This document shows, one piece after another, positions 14,301 to 29,300 of a stretch of 64,000 nucleotides of DNA. The position numbers and the translations under genes are program-made. The notes beneath the pieces are model-generated. The model did not search any database, was not told the DNA's origin, and was given only the letters and a program-made list of their open reading frames with translations. Numbering within the stretch: the first letter of the stretch is position 1; each line of letters starts with the position of its first letter. The stretch is from Mactra quadrangularis (taxonomy: Eukaryota; Mollusca; Bivalvia; Venerida; Mactridae): positions 29,550,380-29,614,379 of the forward strand of contig CM046303.1 in the NCBI GenBank assembly GCA_025267735.1, in the 5' to 3' direction.

Positions 14301-17300
14301 GAAAAGGGGTAAAATTTGGTGTAAAGCTTACATTACGTGGGTTTAGCGCTAAACAGTTGTAACTCAATGTATGAAAAGAGCAAGTTACGACCGTTATGCA
14401 CTTAACCCGCAATTACACTTTATAGACTTCTTCTTTAATCTATAACCTATGATGTTTTTTTATTCTATTTTAAGCTGCCGTAACCATTAACAACAATCTT
14501 CAACAACTTGATCCAGTTCTAACTAATCTCAAGACTTTACAGACTAATGTATCTAATGTATTAGCTGGTGTGAAGACCAATGTTAATAGTTCCTGTAATG
14601 GGGCTTCTTGTTCTGATTTGAAGACAACAGTGGATAAAATACAATTTACCCCAGATTTCACTTCTGTAAGTATGATAAAATTACCAGATTAACTCTTTCA
14701 TACCTTCTCAAAGAGAGGAAGCACCTAAATGTATACCATGTGATGAGCATTTCATTGTAAACAAGTTCACCTTGACTGTCAGGACCTTAAATACATCAGT
14801 GACAAACATTTTAAGGTTAACTCACTTAGAGAACTTTTTCAGTCTGTACCATCATATGGGATATTAATCTATCTGAAGGAAAAAAATATTTATCATAAAA
14901 TATAGGATTTAAAAACATTTCAATTCGGTTACATTAATTGTATCATCAATTGCTTTCGGCATGATATAACCTTTCTGTATTGATGTGCCATAAAACACAA
15001 ACAAACAAACACTATGATAAAAAGGTATTGGATATTGTTATGGTAGCATTCCTATACTGCTAGGAGTCTATAATGTATTTGAAAATGGTGATGAATTATT
15101 ACAAGTCATATTATATTATATTCAATACATCATGTTAATTATCTAGCATGGATTGGATTTATGTTCCATGTTTTTAAAGAATATTTTATTCCCCTAAAGG
15201 GTGGTATAGACCATGTTTTCTAAACTGTCAAAATTTGAATAATTTCACGGTGAATGAATATACACTATCTCAATATCATGAGCTTTAGACAAAGAGCACA
15301 AAGTCACTGTGAAATTATTCATGTTTTGACAGTTGAGAAAAAAAAACTATACATTAAAGTTGTCTTGTTTGTTTTTTCTCAACTGTCATGATAAGTTGAT
15401 AGTTTAGTGATGGATGAAAATAAAACTCATTTGTAAAAATGATAGAGCCCGGTTTATATTGGTTGCATTGATTGACCTTACTTTATTGTAATGTATATTT
15501 ACAGCTAGATGCATTGCAAACTCAAGCCAATGATATTAAAAATGCCACAGAAATAAACAAATTTGTACAACAGGTATGTGGATTGCTTATTTCTATTGTT
15601 TGATAAGAAGTTTTATGTAATGGTATAGGTCATTTTCATTTTAATAACTCATGATTTCAAAATAACTTGATAAAATCAGTTGGCTAATATTTTATTAAGT
15701 CTAGGACCTTTTCACTCCTAAGAGCACACTCTACTTCATTGCCATACTAGCTAGCTTGAAGGCAAGCAAACACAAGTGTCTTATTACATGTATACACCCA
15801 GGGCTCGAATTTAACAAAAAATTGGAATCGCAAATTTTTGCGTGTTCATTTTATTTCAACTTGCAAAATGAAAATAATCACTCGCATTTTTTTTATAAAT
15901 TTTTATAGCACACATGGTAACTATTCATATATGAAATATAAAAACAACATAGTGCTACATTTAACTAGATAGAACAATGGCATTATTGTGGGATAGGCAA
16001 AAAATAACCCAACATGCTTTTACAGTGAATGTTTTAATTAATATTGTTGCGCTCCGGCACTAAGGGTGCTCTTGCTCGTCGTGACTGTACTCTAAGTCTT
16101 TGCTGCTCCTTTCTATAAATAAGTATTCAGGCTCTTTAGCCTGGTCTCTCCATTGTGGGGGGGGTGACAAAATGTCGAAATAAAATGGACTCCACTTAAT
16201 AGTAAAATAAAATAAAAATATAACTATACTCTGACGATTTAACTAAGTTTATTTGTGAATAACCTTAACAAAAATATAGAGAAAGATCATTCAAATAAAT
16301 ATCAAACAAGCAATGAAATACGCAAGCCGACAATTATCTAAGATGTATGTATTTAAATAGTAAAACAACAACCAGGACCCCTATGGCTATTGTGCATACA
16401 TGTAAGAACAATCTAAGAGTTTACAAAAATCTACTAGAAGAAACAGAGTTCAGCAAACGCCGTGAACTTATCAATAATCAACAATTTAAATAGCTTAGAT
16501 TAAATGTATAATAATCTAATGCAGTCGTCGCCGTAAACAAGTAATGATTACCTTAATGAATTATTATGAATATGAAAGATCCAAAAATAAATAAGTTCCA
16601 AAAAATAAGTTAAAGTTTTAGATGTTACTTCTTTTGCGTCTAAATGTGGAGTCCTCGAATCTCCACTAAGAAAGTCTCTTGAAACTAAAATGCACACCAG
16701 CCGTGGTGTGCAGTCTGAGTCGTTGGCAAGGCTACCCACGGCTGCACACAGCGATAAATAACTGCTCACAAGGCTGTGTGCACTGGGAAACTTCATAAAA
16801 TGACTGTTTAAACCTAAGATTCCACTAAAATATCAGCCTATGTGTTAAAAGTGACTAAGTAGTTGTCGGCTAACGTACAAATATATATATACATATGTTT
16901 CAATAAGTAAAATACATGCATTTAAACAATTCAAATAGTAATGCCATTGTAATTATAAAATACCCTGTAGCGCGCCCCCGATAATAGAGAGTACAGTTAA
17001 GAATTAGACCGCGAGTGTGACGTCATAAAATGATGACGACATTTGATTTACAAATGGCTGACACGCGCTGTATTTAATTGACAATTAGTGTTAGAAAAAT
17101 GAATTGTTACGATATTTAACTTGGACATTAACTAAATTAACAAATACACAGATTTTGCAAGGTAAGAGTGCCGGGCACTACAATATTATCTGGCCGTTTT
17201 CAATCCTCATTTGAGCCTTACTAGTTTAGACAGTAAATCTTTTGAGATGATTTTAACTCGCAAAAATTTGCGAGTTAAAATAAAAGTAACTCGCAATTTT

Positions 17301-20300
17301 CAAAATCCACTCACATTTTGCGAGCTTAAATTCGAGCCCTGTATACACCTACTATGTACTACCCCCTCATTACCAGACATTGTGGTTGGATTCCTGGAGA
17401 TGAATGACCTATAGGGATCAATCACACAATTCCTGATGGATTATTTGTGTTTGGCCCTGATGTAACAGGCCAAATCCTCCCTCTGGCAAATCTTTCCCTG
17501 AGAATGAAAAAGGTTAAGGCCTGCAGAAAAAGGGTAAGGGCATTCTTCTCCCTCCTGGGCCAAATTTTCAATGAGATTGTCTAGGGAGGGGAAATAGACT
17601 CACTGCTGCACTTGGGAATGTTATATTCCATGCACTTAACTCCCCACTGATAAATAATAAACTGTACATCTTGATTGAAAATATATTGTTTTCCAAAAGT
17701 ATAAAATATTACATTTTAGGCTAAGGACAGCTTTAACAGTGTGTCTTCTGAGGTTGATTCTAAAGTCAAGACACAAATTGAAAGTAAGTACAAATAATTT
17801 TATTTGTGAGTTTACAATATAAAATTTACATTTAATATATTTTTCATTAATTTCCAGATCACCTTTTGTGATGTAATGTCATTTTTTTGGCAAAGCTGTC
17901 TGAGCCAACTTTTGCCTATATTTTAACCAATACAATTTGCTCTACCATTCCTGTTTGCCCTGTTAAATTCTCTTCAGGTGTTTATAATTGGATAAAAAAT
18001 ATTGATACATTTGGTTGTCTGTAAATAAAGTTTAGTATACTTTACAAAATTTTCAATATGGTGATTCTGATAAAACATTTAATATACAACCCATATTTAC
18101 AATATGCAGGTCCTAATGAAAAATTCAGCATATTGTCAAAATTCTTTAGTTTGTGGGTCCCAAAAAAGTCAGTTTATGGTCCCAAATTTGCCATAATTTG
18201 ATGTATCCTTACAATTTTGTGATATTGAGATTCCATAGTTTTTTGAAGTGATATTTTCTGGCTAACATTTATACTTTAAAAAAAATGAGCCCAGCACAGT
18301 TCTGAATATCTTTTTAAACATATTTCTTGTTTACTATATGTCAACTGTTAAACTGTTATATATTATAAATACTATTGTATGACCTGTTGACTTCCTTTAA
18401 CTGGTGAATCACCTCCTACATGCTCTAGATTTCTTGTACTTGGAGAAATAATGGCCTTGGTCATTATTTCCATCTTAGTCAATAACCTCTAATATTTATT
18501 TTAATTTTTATCAATATAGTATTAAATTTAGTACTAGCCCTTTTCCCCTTAGATAAAACTGTTCTTAATTAGTTATTTTAATTTATTTCTTGGCCAAACT
18601 ATCACTTTTGACTTATTACCCCAATTGATAAAACTGTCCTTATTATGTTATTTTATTGTATATCTCGGTAGATCTCCCCCTTGGTTATTTTATAAAATTA
18701 TCACAATAAAAACTGTATGAATACATTATAAAAATGCATATAATTATGTTTCAGGTGCCAAGGATAACATAGATAGTATTAATAGAACAGTTAGTACAGA
18801 AATAGATAAATTGAAGGGAAAAGCAGACCCAGTTGTAAGTTTATTGTTTAATAGTTCTCCAGATCTCTCTTTTAATTTAGTACTAAAACCAATCTTTGAC
18901 AGTGGCTGAAAATTGCCCTTCTTAATGATGAGGTAGGTAGATGGAAGAATGACCATTGAAACTCAATTAAACTCCAAAAAAGTCTTTGCTGTGATTTGAA
19001 CTCACAAAGCCTGGATTCATAGACTAGAAAAAGCTGACCCAGTAGGTAAAGTGTTGGTACAGCAAAGTTATGGGATTGAGGCTTCCTAAGTTATTGAAAA
19101 TTCTTCTCAGATTTTTCAATTTTTAAGTTCCAAATGTTGAATTTTAGAAGGAACTTTTAGTGGAACTTTTATTGTTTACTCCATCAATTTTGAAAGTCAT
19201 AATAATGGAATTTTATTGTTTACTCCATCAATTTTGAAAGTCATAATAGTGGAACTTTTATTGTTTACTCCATCAATTTTGAAAGTCATAATAATGGAAT
19301 TTTATTGTTTACTCCATCAATTTTGAAAGTCATAATAGTGGAACTTTTATTGTTTACTCCATCAATTTTGAAAGTCATAATAATGGAATTTTATTGTTTA
19401 CTCCATCAATTTTGAAAGTCATTATAGTGGAACTTTTATTGTTTACTCCATCAATTTTGATAGTTATAATATTGGAACTTTTTTGTTTTCTCCATCAATT
19501 TTGATAGTTGTAATAGTGGAATTTTTTTGTTTACTCCATCAATTTTGATAGTTATAATAGTGGAACTTTTATTGTTTACTCCATCCATTTTGATAGTTGT
19601 AATAGTGAAATTTTTTTGTTTACTCCATCAATTTTGAAAGTCATAATAGTGGATTCTTCAGTACTACTTATCAAGATAGTATTGAGTTTACTCTAACAGG
19701 TTTAAATTTTGTTTTATAGAATAATGGTATTAAAAATTTACATAATGATATAAATGGAGGTTTAAAGAATACATTAGAAGATGTTGGTAAATATACGTAA
19801 GTAAATATTTGTTCACATACACCAGTTGGGGGTTGCCCGCAAGACTGTAGTAAATGCATTGCATTAAAGAGCAAGTTACTACAGTCTTGCAGGCATCCCT
19901 TGACCTGTAATATATCACCTGTCTTGAAAATCACAGTTTTGCATTTTATTTCAATTGATTTCAATTGACTGTATAATCTCATTAAATTTACCTGAATTTT
20001 AAAAAAATTGTTGATAATGTAGAAACCCAGGTCTGTATTGCAGTTGATGGCCCACGGGGATTTGGAATCTAGTGTCCTGAAGGGGGTAGGTTTGAAACCT
20101 ACCGGGGATGGTTATACACATCCATGAAAATTTGACAATAATATCAATTTTCATCAATCAATAAGTTATATGAAGAAGTTTCCAGTCTTGTGGAAGGCTA
20201 GACCTGTAAGTACTGGTTATAGACATGGGTCTAGGAAAGTTAGGTTAGGTGCACTGACCGCAATAAAATAACCTAAATATTTGTGTTGACATTGTGTTAA

Positions 20301-23300
20301 ACTTAGTATAATAATGTAGGGACAGCTCATTAGCTTTGTGTTTCCTTAAAATTCAATAAATAGTGTTTTGAAAATTAGTAATTTAACTGTTATATATGTT
20401 TTATATTTTATAGATGGTATGGATGTATTGGTCTAGGATGTGCTGTAATATTGGTAGTATTCTTCTACTATATGGGAATATTATATGGTCTATGTGGAGA
20501 GAGACCCGGACATAGGGCTGCTTGTTGTAACCGAGAAACTGGTGCCGGACTACTTACAGCGTACGTTATTTTGTATTCTTACTCTTCAATATTTGATAAA
20601 AGAAGGTCCATTCTTGAAATGAAGTATGACTGAGTGATTTGATTATTTTAACCTCATCATTTCATTGTGAAAAATATTTTTTTTAAACGTTGGCTCCTAA
20701 TAGTAGGGTTGGGCAAATATTAACTTTTTTTAAAAGGTGCAAACCAAACGGGTGTTTTTATGGCCAAATTATGTGCTGAGTCTAAATATCACAATTAAAA
20801 TTTTCTACGATGGCGTTTTAGGTTCACTTTTTGCGAAAATTCAAAATGGCCGCCAAAATGGCCGATTTTGGTTATGCGGGACAATATAATGTTGTCACTA
20901 TAGCTTGTAATATATCATTTTATAGGTTTTTATGGTTGATAAACACGTTTTTGAGGTTAAATACCAAAAATAAGTAGTGGAAATTTTATTTATTGATAAT
21001 TTATACAATATTTCGGTCAGGCAATACATATTTTCAATTATTCTGTAAGACAATTACAAAATACGCTACATGATCGAAGAGTTTGCTTTAAAACACTGTC
21101 TATATTAAGCAAAACATTATTTTCTGGTTTTATGTATTTGGTTTAGTTTGTTTTCAGGGAGTATTTCCATTTTGAGTTTACCATCTTTTTTATGTGTCGC
21201 ATTTGTTGTAAATGCGACACAGTTGTGGCTCTTAGATATCTTACTTCACATATCAATCGTTTTTCTGTTTGTGAATCCTTAGCAAATCAACTGATTTCAG
21301 TGTGAATGGACCAATATTAGTTTGTTCAAAATATAATTCAGCAGATAGATATCTTTCTTTTGTTTTTATCACTCCATCAAGTATGTGAGCATATAAGATA
21401 TCTTAATCATGTAAGTTTTTATAGTGATTGCCTCCCTTTGCAAGTTTATCATTGTAAAATTTTTAATTTCCGAAGGCTCCCGTGATGGACCATTACTTTT
21501 TACATGTTACATATCTGCTCTCAATCAACTCAACAGATAACAAGCATATCTATAAGTCCATGCAGACAACAACAAGATAATCTTCAATATACAGGCTAGA
21601 ATCCATCAAACTAAAACAAATCTCAACAACTCGATAGATGCTAAATGATATTTTGAATTAAATGACAACTTTAAAGATGAAAATGAACCTATTTAGAAGG
21701 AAAAAATTGTGTATAAAACTACAGAACTATGTCTAAATGGACCCTATATAGCATGAAAGAATGTGAACAATGCGCAATACCTTTGCGTTATAATGGCCAG
21801 ATCACTTCACCTTAACCTTACATCACAAAGGAGTATCAGCTTTCACATAAGCAATTACATATCTAAAGACTTATAATACATAGGCACTTGACACAGAAAT
21901 CAATGGAAGTATTTGTGCATGGTCTTGTACACTCCACTCCCACATTGACTTTTGCATGGTTTAAACATTGTACTACCAGTCTACCAAATCAAAAGCTGCA
22001 ACGGGTTCAAAATTGTACTGATAGAGAGGTCTTGATAACTCCATTAGAGCAACCAGAACTGTGCTCCTAAAGTCTCCATAGACTATCAATTAAAGTTATA
22101 ATCATGTCTGAAGTCCTTCTAATGACCTTGCATCATGTTACTTTAGAACCTTTTCGTCCAAGTGAGATCTCAAGGTCAATTTTGGCTTCGATATCAAAGT
22201 TACATATGCTAACTATGCTATTTTCGCCTCCGTCATTATTAATTTCTAACATATTCATCCATGGAAAAGGAATATATTTGTCTAAATGTTCATAACAACT
22301 ATGAAATCAAGACTTCATATACATGTATAAATGTACACATACAGCTAGTACAAGCTTGTTCGAGTTATAATCTTCAGTTAATAGAATAATTTCAAAATTA
22401 AATTTTTATGAATAAGGAAAACATTAACAATATCTGCAATGCATCAAAATCTATAAACAGTAAGAATTTAAAACCAGTAGATGTTTTTTTTAATTATTAA
22501 TAACAGTTTAAAGTCATTATACAATTAAACAGAAAGAGCGGCATAGCTCGATGAATGGAGTTTGGTTATTGCTATTAAAGCTAGTATGTGTATACTTAAT
22601 AAAGGTGATAAAAAATCATTCTAAGTAGCATTAATATAATCAAAAGCAGAAATAAGTATGACAATAGTAATATGCAAGCTGAAAATCCTAAAAAGAGATT
22701 TATAGGAAATTGATTCAACGCAAAAGTAGATATTATTCTACGAAATTGTGTGATTTTGGCTGAAATATTGTATAAATTATCAATAAATATAGCTTCCCAT
22801 ACATGTTTTGTTATTTTTAACCTCAAAAACGTGTTTATCATTCTTAAAAACCTACAAAATGATATATTACAAGCTATGGTGAAAATATAAAATAGTTCTA
22901 CATAACCAAAATCGGCCATTTTGGTGGCCATTTTAAATTTTCGCAAAAAGTGAACCTTAAACGTCATCGGAGACAATTTTAAAGGTCATATTTGGATTCA
23001 GTGCATCATTTGGCCATAAAAAACACCCGTTTTAAAAAAAAGTTGGTGATTTGCCCAACCCTACTAATAGTTAAAGTTAAAGTGTGGTTTAAAGTCTGCT
23101 TCCATCTACATGTTCAGCTTACTTTACAATCTTGTACGATAACTCCTGGTCACTGAAATCACCCTCAGGCAGGCGATCCCTCACAGTACCCAATTACACC
23201 TGGGTGGAGTGAAACAATTGTAGGTTAATTTCTTGCTCAAGGAAATTAGCAATGCCCCTTGCGGGGATCGAACCCTGGACCTCTCGATCCTAAAGCGCGC

Positions 23301-26300
23301 ATCCTACCACTGGACCACTGCTCCTAATTGTGTCGTGTCATTTAAAAATTAGCTCACTAATCCTCCACACAAAATTCTAATGAAGCAGTACACTTGTTTT
23401 TGTGCTAGAATAATCTGTGCAGAGGATTCAAAGTGAAAACTTATTACTTTCAGGCTAATGTTGGCATTTTCAGACAAAGGAACATAGAAGTTATTTTATG
23501 AATTTTCTAATCTTTCCTATTTTTGACTGTTGCAATAGCTTGAGGAAAAACAAGTGTGTTTACATTCTGTAGATCACACTATTGCATACCCTGAAACTGA
23601 ACATGTTGCTTTAATAAAGACTTTATTTAATGAGGCTACACATTTGGATAAATCCAATCTTCCATTTAGACCTCTGATAGAACATTTACAAGTTATTTGC
23701 AATATTTACATAGTGAAAAACAAGCTTTAGAGCTTGGATTTGAATGTAAGAATGTGTAATACAGGTTATATTATGAGAACACCCATGGTTGCTGCTGGAT
23801 GGTCAGGTCTCTAGTATTTATTATTATACCCCTAGGGCCCTACCACTACTAGTGGTACATCCCCACCATTAGTAGTGGTGGGGGAGAATGGAGATATAGG
23901 AGTCACTTTGCCCATCTGTCCATCCTTCCCTCTGTCCCAAATCTTGTCCAGGCAATAACTCCGGCACAAATTGATAAATTTTAAAATGACATGATATAAA
24001 TGTTTACCTTGTTTAGGCAGTGTGTTGCCTGTAACAACCATGTCAATACTTCAAAGGAGTGGCTAAATAATTGGGTCAAATGTCCTTCCCCTTCGAAATG
24101 GTGGCAGGTGGAGGCATTCATCACTTCTGTGATAGCTCTAGTTTTAATGGATACGTGATTGTGTACAAGTGTATTTTTTCTACTTGAATTGTTTTATTTA
24201 AGATTTTGTTGTAATGAAGAATATTTGTTTTGTATTTCAGAGGAATATGTTGCTCATTTATATTTGCTTCTCTATTAATGATAGTAGTTGTGCTTATGTT
24301 TACACTGGGTGGTTTAACTTATGCCTTAAGTTGTAAATATACCAATAATGGTATAGAAAATATAGGGGTAAGTTTTGCATGTAATCTTGAATTATGTTAA
24401 ATCTGACAAGAGTCACCTGGCTATCTAAGTCTGTAGTGCACATGTATACTGATAAAGGGGTATTAGGTTCGATACCAGGTGGCGCATACTCTCAGGGAGC
24501 TTGATCATGAAAAGTTTGTAAGGCCAACTCTCCCTCCTACCACTTATTTAACTGCTAAATCCAGAGATTTAGAAGAACAATTAGTTAGTTGTTTGACCTA
24601 TACAATGTGTTGCTCAGCGATAAACCCAACCTCCCCCCTTAACTTCCTTTTATCTGCCCAAAGGGACATAACATGTTATAGTCTGTCTGATTGTCCGTCT
24701 GATAACAATTTCAAGTCCAGACCATAATATTGTTACTGATTTAAGATATAGGGTTTTTCAAATAGATTGTCGCAAATCTTTTCAATTTAAGACATTGTGT
24801 TGCACACTCTATCCAGTTCGGTAGCTCAAAGGTCAAGGTCTCTCTGGGGGCAAAGGTCATTTACAAATGCTTACAATTTTATCATGTAATGATCTGTTTT
24901 TATTGTGTTTATACTACAATTACTTCCTTTATCAATGTTTATAAAAATTGTCAATTTCTTTCAATTTTCATACTTTTTTTTGTTTACTTTTAATTGGCAT
25001 GTTTTCTATTTCATGTTACAGGATTTAGAAGTTGTATTAAACACTGGATTAGATGTAAATTTGAGTAGTACATTAGGTTTTACTGGTGGCAGTAATCTAA
25101 CAGTGGCTGGTTTATTGAGGTATTTACATACTTCATTAGCACCTTGTATTACTGATATTTTCTAGAAGTTGAGACCTGTCCAGTTAGCTCCTTTGACAAC
25201 AACTGATTACTGATTACTCATCAAAGACTTGTTGCTTTAATTTCATGGCAAAAATTACATACCTTTGATCTTGAATTATGGCTATTCTCCCTCCTTCTCT
25301 GCATCAAGTGTGGCAGATGTCAGTTGTTGGTGAAATGTATGTACTAAGTGTTACATTAAAAGCTTGATCATGGATCTAGGCCTGTCCATGGACAGTAATG
25401 CCTCAGTCCCATAAAATCGTGGCTTGTTGCGGATCTGTATGTGCAGACAGTCATAGGTCGTCGGAAGGTATTAAGGTAACGGTACGCACATGGTACAAAA
25501 CAACACACCTGTAAGAAGCCGTAGCTGGAAGATATGCAAGTTTAATCCATACTCGGCCACGATTGTGTTCAGGATTTGACTTTGAAACTTATTTGTGTAT
25601 CCATGGCTCATCTCACGGACCCTGGTAAAAACTTAACAGTCCGTATGGGTACGCAAGAGTTTGTATGAAGCTTGATCGCACGACACCCGTACCGTGCCCT
25701 CACGGCTATTTTTATGTTTATGGGACTGTAGCATTAGTAGGTTGACTTACCGCTTATAAATGACTGAAAAATTGTCCAATATATGGATAAAAGTACCATA
25801 ACTTACTAAAGCATGTGAGACATTTACCTAGTACCTTCATTATAGATAGATGGTTGCATAAATTACAAGTAATATTTATTCTTAAAAGTTGATTAGTTTA
25901 TTGATAGTCTACAGAGATGTAACAGAAAAAGTGATAAAATTAGCATTAAGCAGCATAAATGACCTTATTACCTATAATATGTTATTTCAGAGATTGTAAA
26001 GCAGATAAAGGGATCTATACAGCATTACACTTAGATAATTTATTTGATATTGATAAAGAATTTAATTTAACAGTAAGTATTGATGTAGACTTATATAATT
26101 TCTTTAAAATTGTTAAAAACTTAAATTTAACACTAGGTATTTTATACATCTCCCTTGTAATGACTTGAAATGAATGGAAAAAGAAATATAGTTCCATTTT
26201 ATGTGGTTGTGAAATAGTTTTTGTTCAATTTTGTATGATTTTGAAATTATCTCCCTTAGATTAATAGTCATATGACCTATCTTAGTTTACCATTTTTGTG

Positions 26301-29300
26301 TAATTTTGAAATTATCTCCCTTAGATTAATAGTCATATGACCTATCTTAGATGATATTCCATTTTTGTGTAATTTTGAAATTATCTCCCTTAGATTAATA
26401 GTCTTATGACCTATCTTAGATGATATTCCATTTTTGTGTAATTTTGAAATTATCTCCCGCAGATTAATAGTCATATGACCTATCTTAGATGTTATTCCAA
26501 TTTGTGTTATTATGAAATTATCTCCCTTAGATTAATAGTCATATGACCTATCTTAGATGTTATTCCATTTTTGTGTTATTATGAAATTATCTCCCTTAGA
26601 TTAATAGTCATATGACCTATCTTAGATGTTATTCCATTTTTGTGTAATTTTGAAATTATCTCCCTTAGATTAATAGTCTTATGACCTATCTTAGATGATA
26701 TTCCATTTTTGTGTAATTTTGAAATTATCTCCCTTAGATTAATAGTCATATGACCTATCTTAGATGTTATTCCGATTTGTGTAATTTTGAAATTATCTCC
26801 CTTAGATTAATAGTCTTATGACCTATTTTAGATGTTATTCCAATTTGTGTAATTATGAAATTATCTCCCTTAGATTTATGGTCATGTGACCCATTCAATA
26901 TGTTTTTATTGTTGTTTCCAGGATGTGTTAAATCAGATTGATGATATGAGAAAGCAGATGGGTAGTATAGGAAATACAAATATTGAATTATTATCCCCTG
27001 GTTTGAAGGCACAACTAGAAAAATTCAAAGCTGGTGCTATATCTAATGTTAACTTTACTGAATATACAGTTGAGGTACGTTTATAGATAACATAACAAAT
27101 ATTTCTTCACCTGTCAAATTGAGCTGTCACAGATTGAAAATTCTTAAATGATGCGCTAGAGGAAAGTTGGAAAGGATAGTGAAAGAGAGAAAATATTTCT
27201 ACTGATTTATGAAACGTGTTCCTCAAGTTAGATTGATCTCTCTTCTTAGTCCGCTTACTGGTTTATTAGTACTGAGCTGGTAGAATAAAGTCTGCTGCTC
27301 ATGAGATCACCAGACCTACATGTGCCATAAAAAAATCATCCCAAAAAGTCAAGCTAACCATCGATGGACAGTTATTGCTATGATTATAGTAGCACTTTGT
27401 TTAGCCCGTTCTACATTTTTAATATACCTAGAAGGGCAATGATCCAGTGACTTGAGCAATCACTCTTAGTTCAGAAGTTCCTGGGATTGAATCTCATTTT
27501 CACACAGTGAGGGATCATGATCCAATTATTTGAGCAATCACTTTCAAAAGATCTTGGAATTGAATACCACATGGTTTGAGCCAGAAATAAAGTTTAAATG
27601 GACTTCATCCCATGCTTGAAGGTGAAATTGGATTTACAAGGTTAATAAAACAACACTTTTGAATTGAATGATCATTTAATTACTTTATGTAGAAGCAGAA
27701 CTCAAAGTGAACTTGTTTTAATTATATCTTATCAATATTAAGTATGTACATGTATATATATTCTATGTTACAGCTTAACAAGAGGAATAAGCTAATAGAT
27801 GGTGCAGATTTGAATCAAGTTATAGCTGATCTTAGAAATGCCTCAGCAGCTTTAACAACAGCTGGAGTAAGTTGATTTATTATATTATTTATTTGTATAT
27901 TTTTTTTAAAAATAATTATAGGCACCGCCCATTGATGGAAAAGACATGCAATTTAGTGATGTAGTTAGCTGGTCGTAGAGGCTTTATATTTAATAAACAA
28001 TTAAATCTCCATTTTGTCAATGACTGCTTTATGTCGCTTCATTGCATGTTTTGGTCATACAGTCATACCATCCTACAATGCAACAAGTGGTAAGCACATA
28101 TACAAGAAGTGTTCCGAACATGCATATTTAGTTTGAAAAAAGTGAGGGTATGTTATCTCCCTTTAAGTTGATTTATAGAAGGACCAAAGGGAGGTAACTA
28201 GAAAGCTTAAACATTAACACTCAATTCAGTTTGAATAGTTTACAAAAATTAATCTGCCAAAACTCATGTGATACCTCAAAGTGGAATGGGTACAGGATAC
28301 ATTGGTGATGCTATCTTTAGTTCATATTTCCGGTAACCAAACAAAGTGATACAAACTACATGTATATACTATATTTGTGATTTATCTGTCCATACCTTTT
28401 AAACATATTACAATCTCCAGTTTACAAAAATCCTGACAGAATAAGTTAAACTAACACTATTTTTGTATTGGTGATGGATGTTGCCGTCTTTGTTCCCGTT
28501 ATGTATTACCAGTGTCAAGGTAAAGAATCTCCCTAGGTCAATGACGTCATACGTAAACAGCATTTTCAATGTAACCCATTTTAATCAATAGACCTAATCT
28601 GGAATTCAAATTTATGGGTTTTTCCGTCCGTGCACGGGCGGTACAAACAAAGTTTTCTACACATTGTAGCTAAATAGCACGAGTATGGATTAAATCCTAT
28701 TGTTCTTTGTACACATGTTTTCATTGTAACGGTAAAAGTTTGTTTGTACCGGAGGGGAAAACCCTAAAATTTGAATTCCGGATATAGTCTATAGATGTAG
28801 AAAGTTTTAATTTGTTTTATTTTATTTTTAAAAATCCATGACTGAAGTCTTTTAGTTTTTTTTCTGTTAGATTTGAATAAAAAAGTGGGAGTCAAAAATG
28901 TTTATACTTATACAGTATACCTGCATCAAAAATGACTTTTTTAAACAACTCTCATGTCCAGAATGTGGTGGAAACTAAAGTAAATGAAATGCAACAGACA
29001 AAGACAACCATTAGCTGCGCATGCATCTATAATCAATATTTTGTTATCATTGATGTAATACTATCAGATTCACCAATACCTATCGTACATTGTACATATA
29101 TAATCAAATAAAATTTGTCTTTTTTATTTCTACTACAAATCTTCTATATGCTTATACATAATACAAAACAACCTGGTACTCAAAATACTCATGAGTTACT
29201 TCTCAAGTACTACTCAGGTAATGAGGAAAAACAGTACTCACTACTCATAAGTACAATACAAAGTTTGAAATACTTAAGTACTACTCAAGTACTGGAATCC

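Noticed and set aside
22596..22976. 126-codon minus-strand frame
   Set aside because: It lies in the right arm of the long-inverted-repeat element; the peptide has no family features and the left arm breaks the same frame.
26277..27012. Minus-strand repeated peptide frames
   Set aside because: They come from the 69-bp array (23 codons per unit) antisense to prominin.
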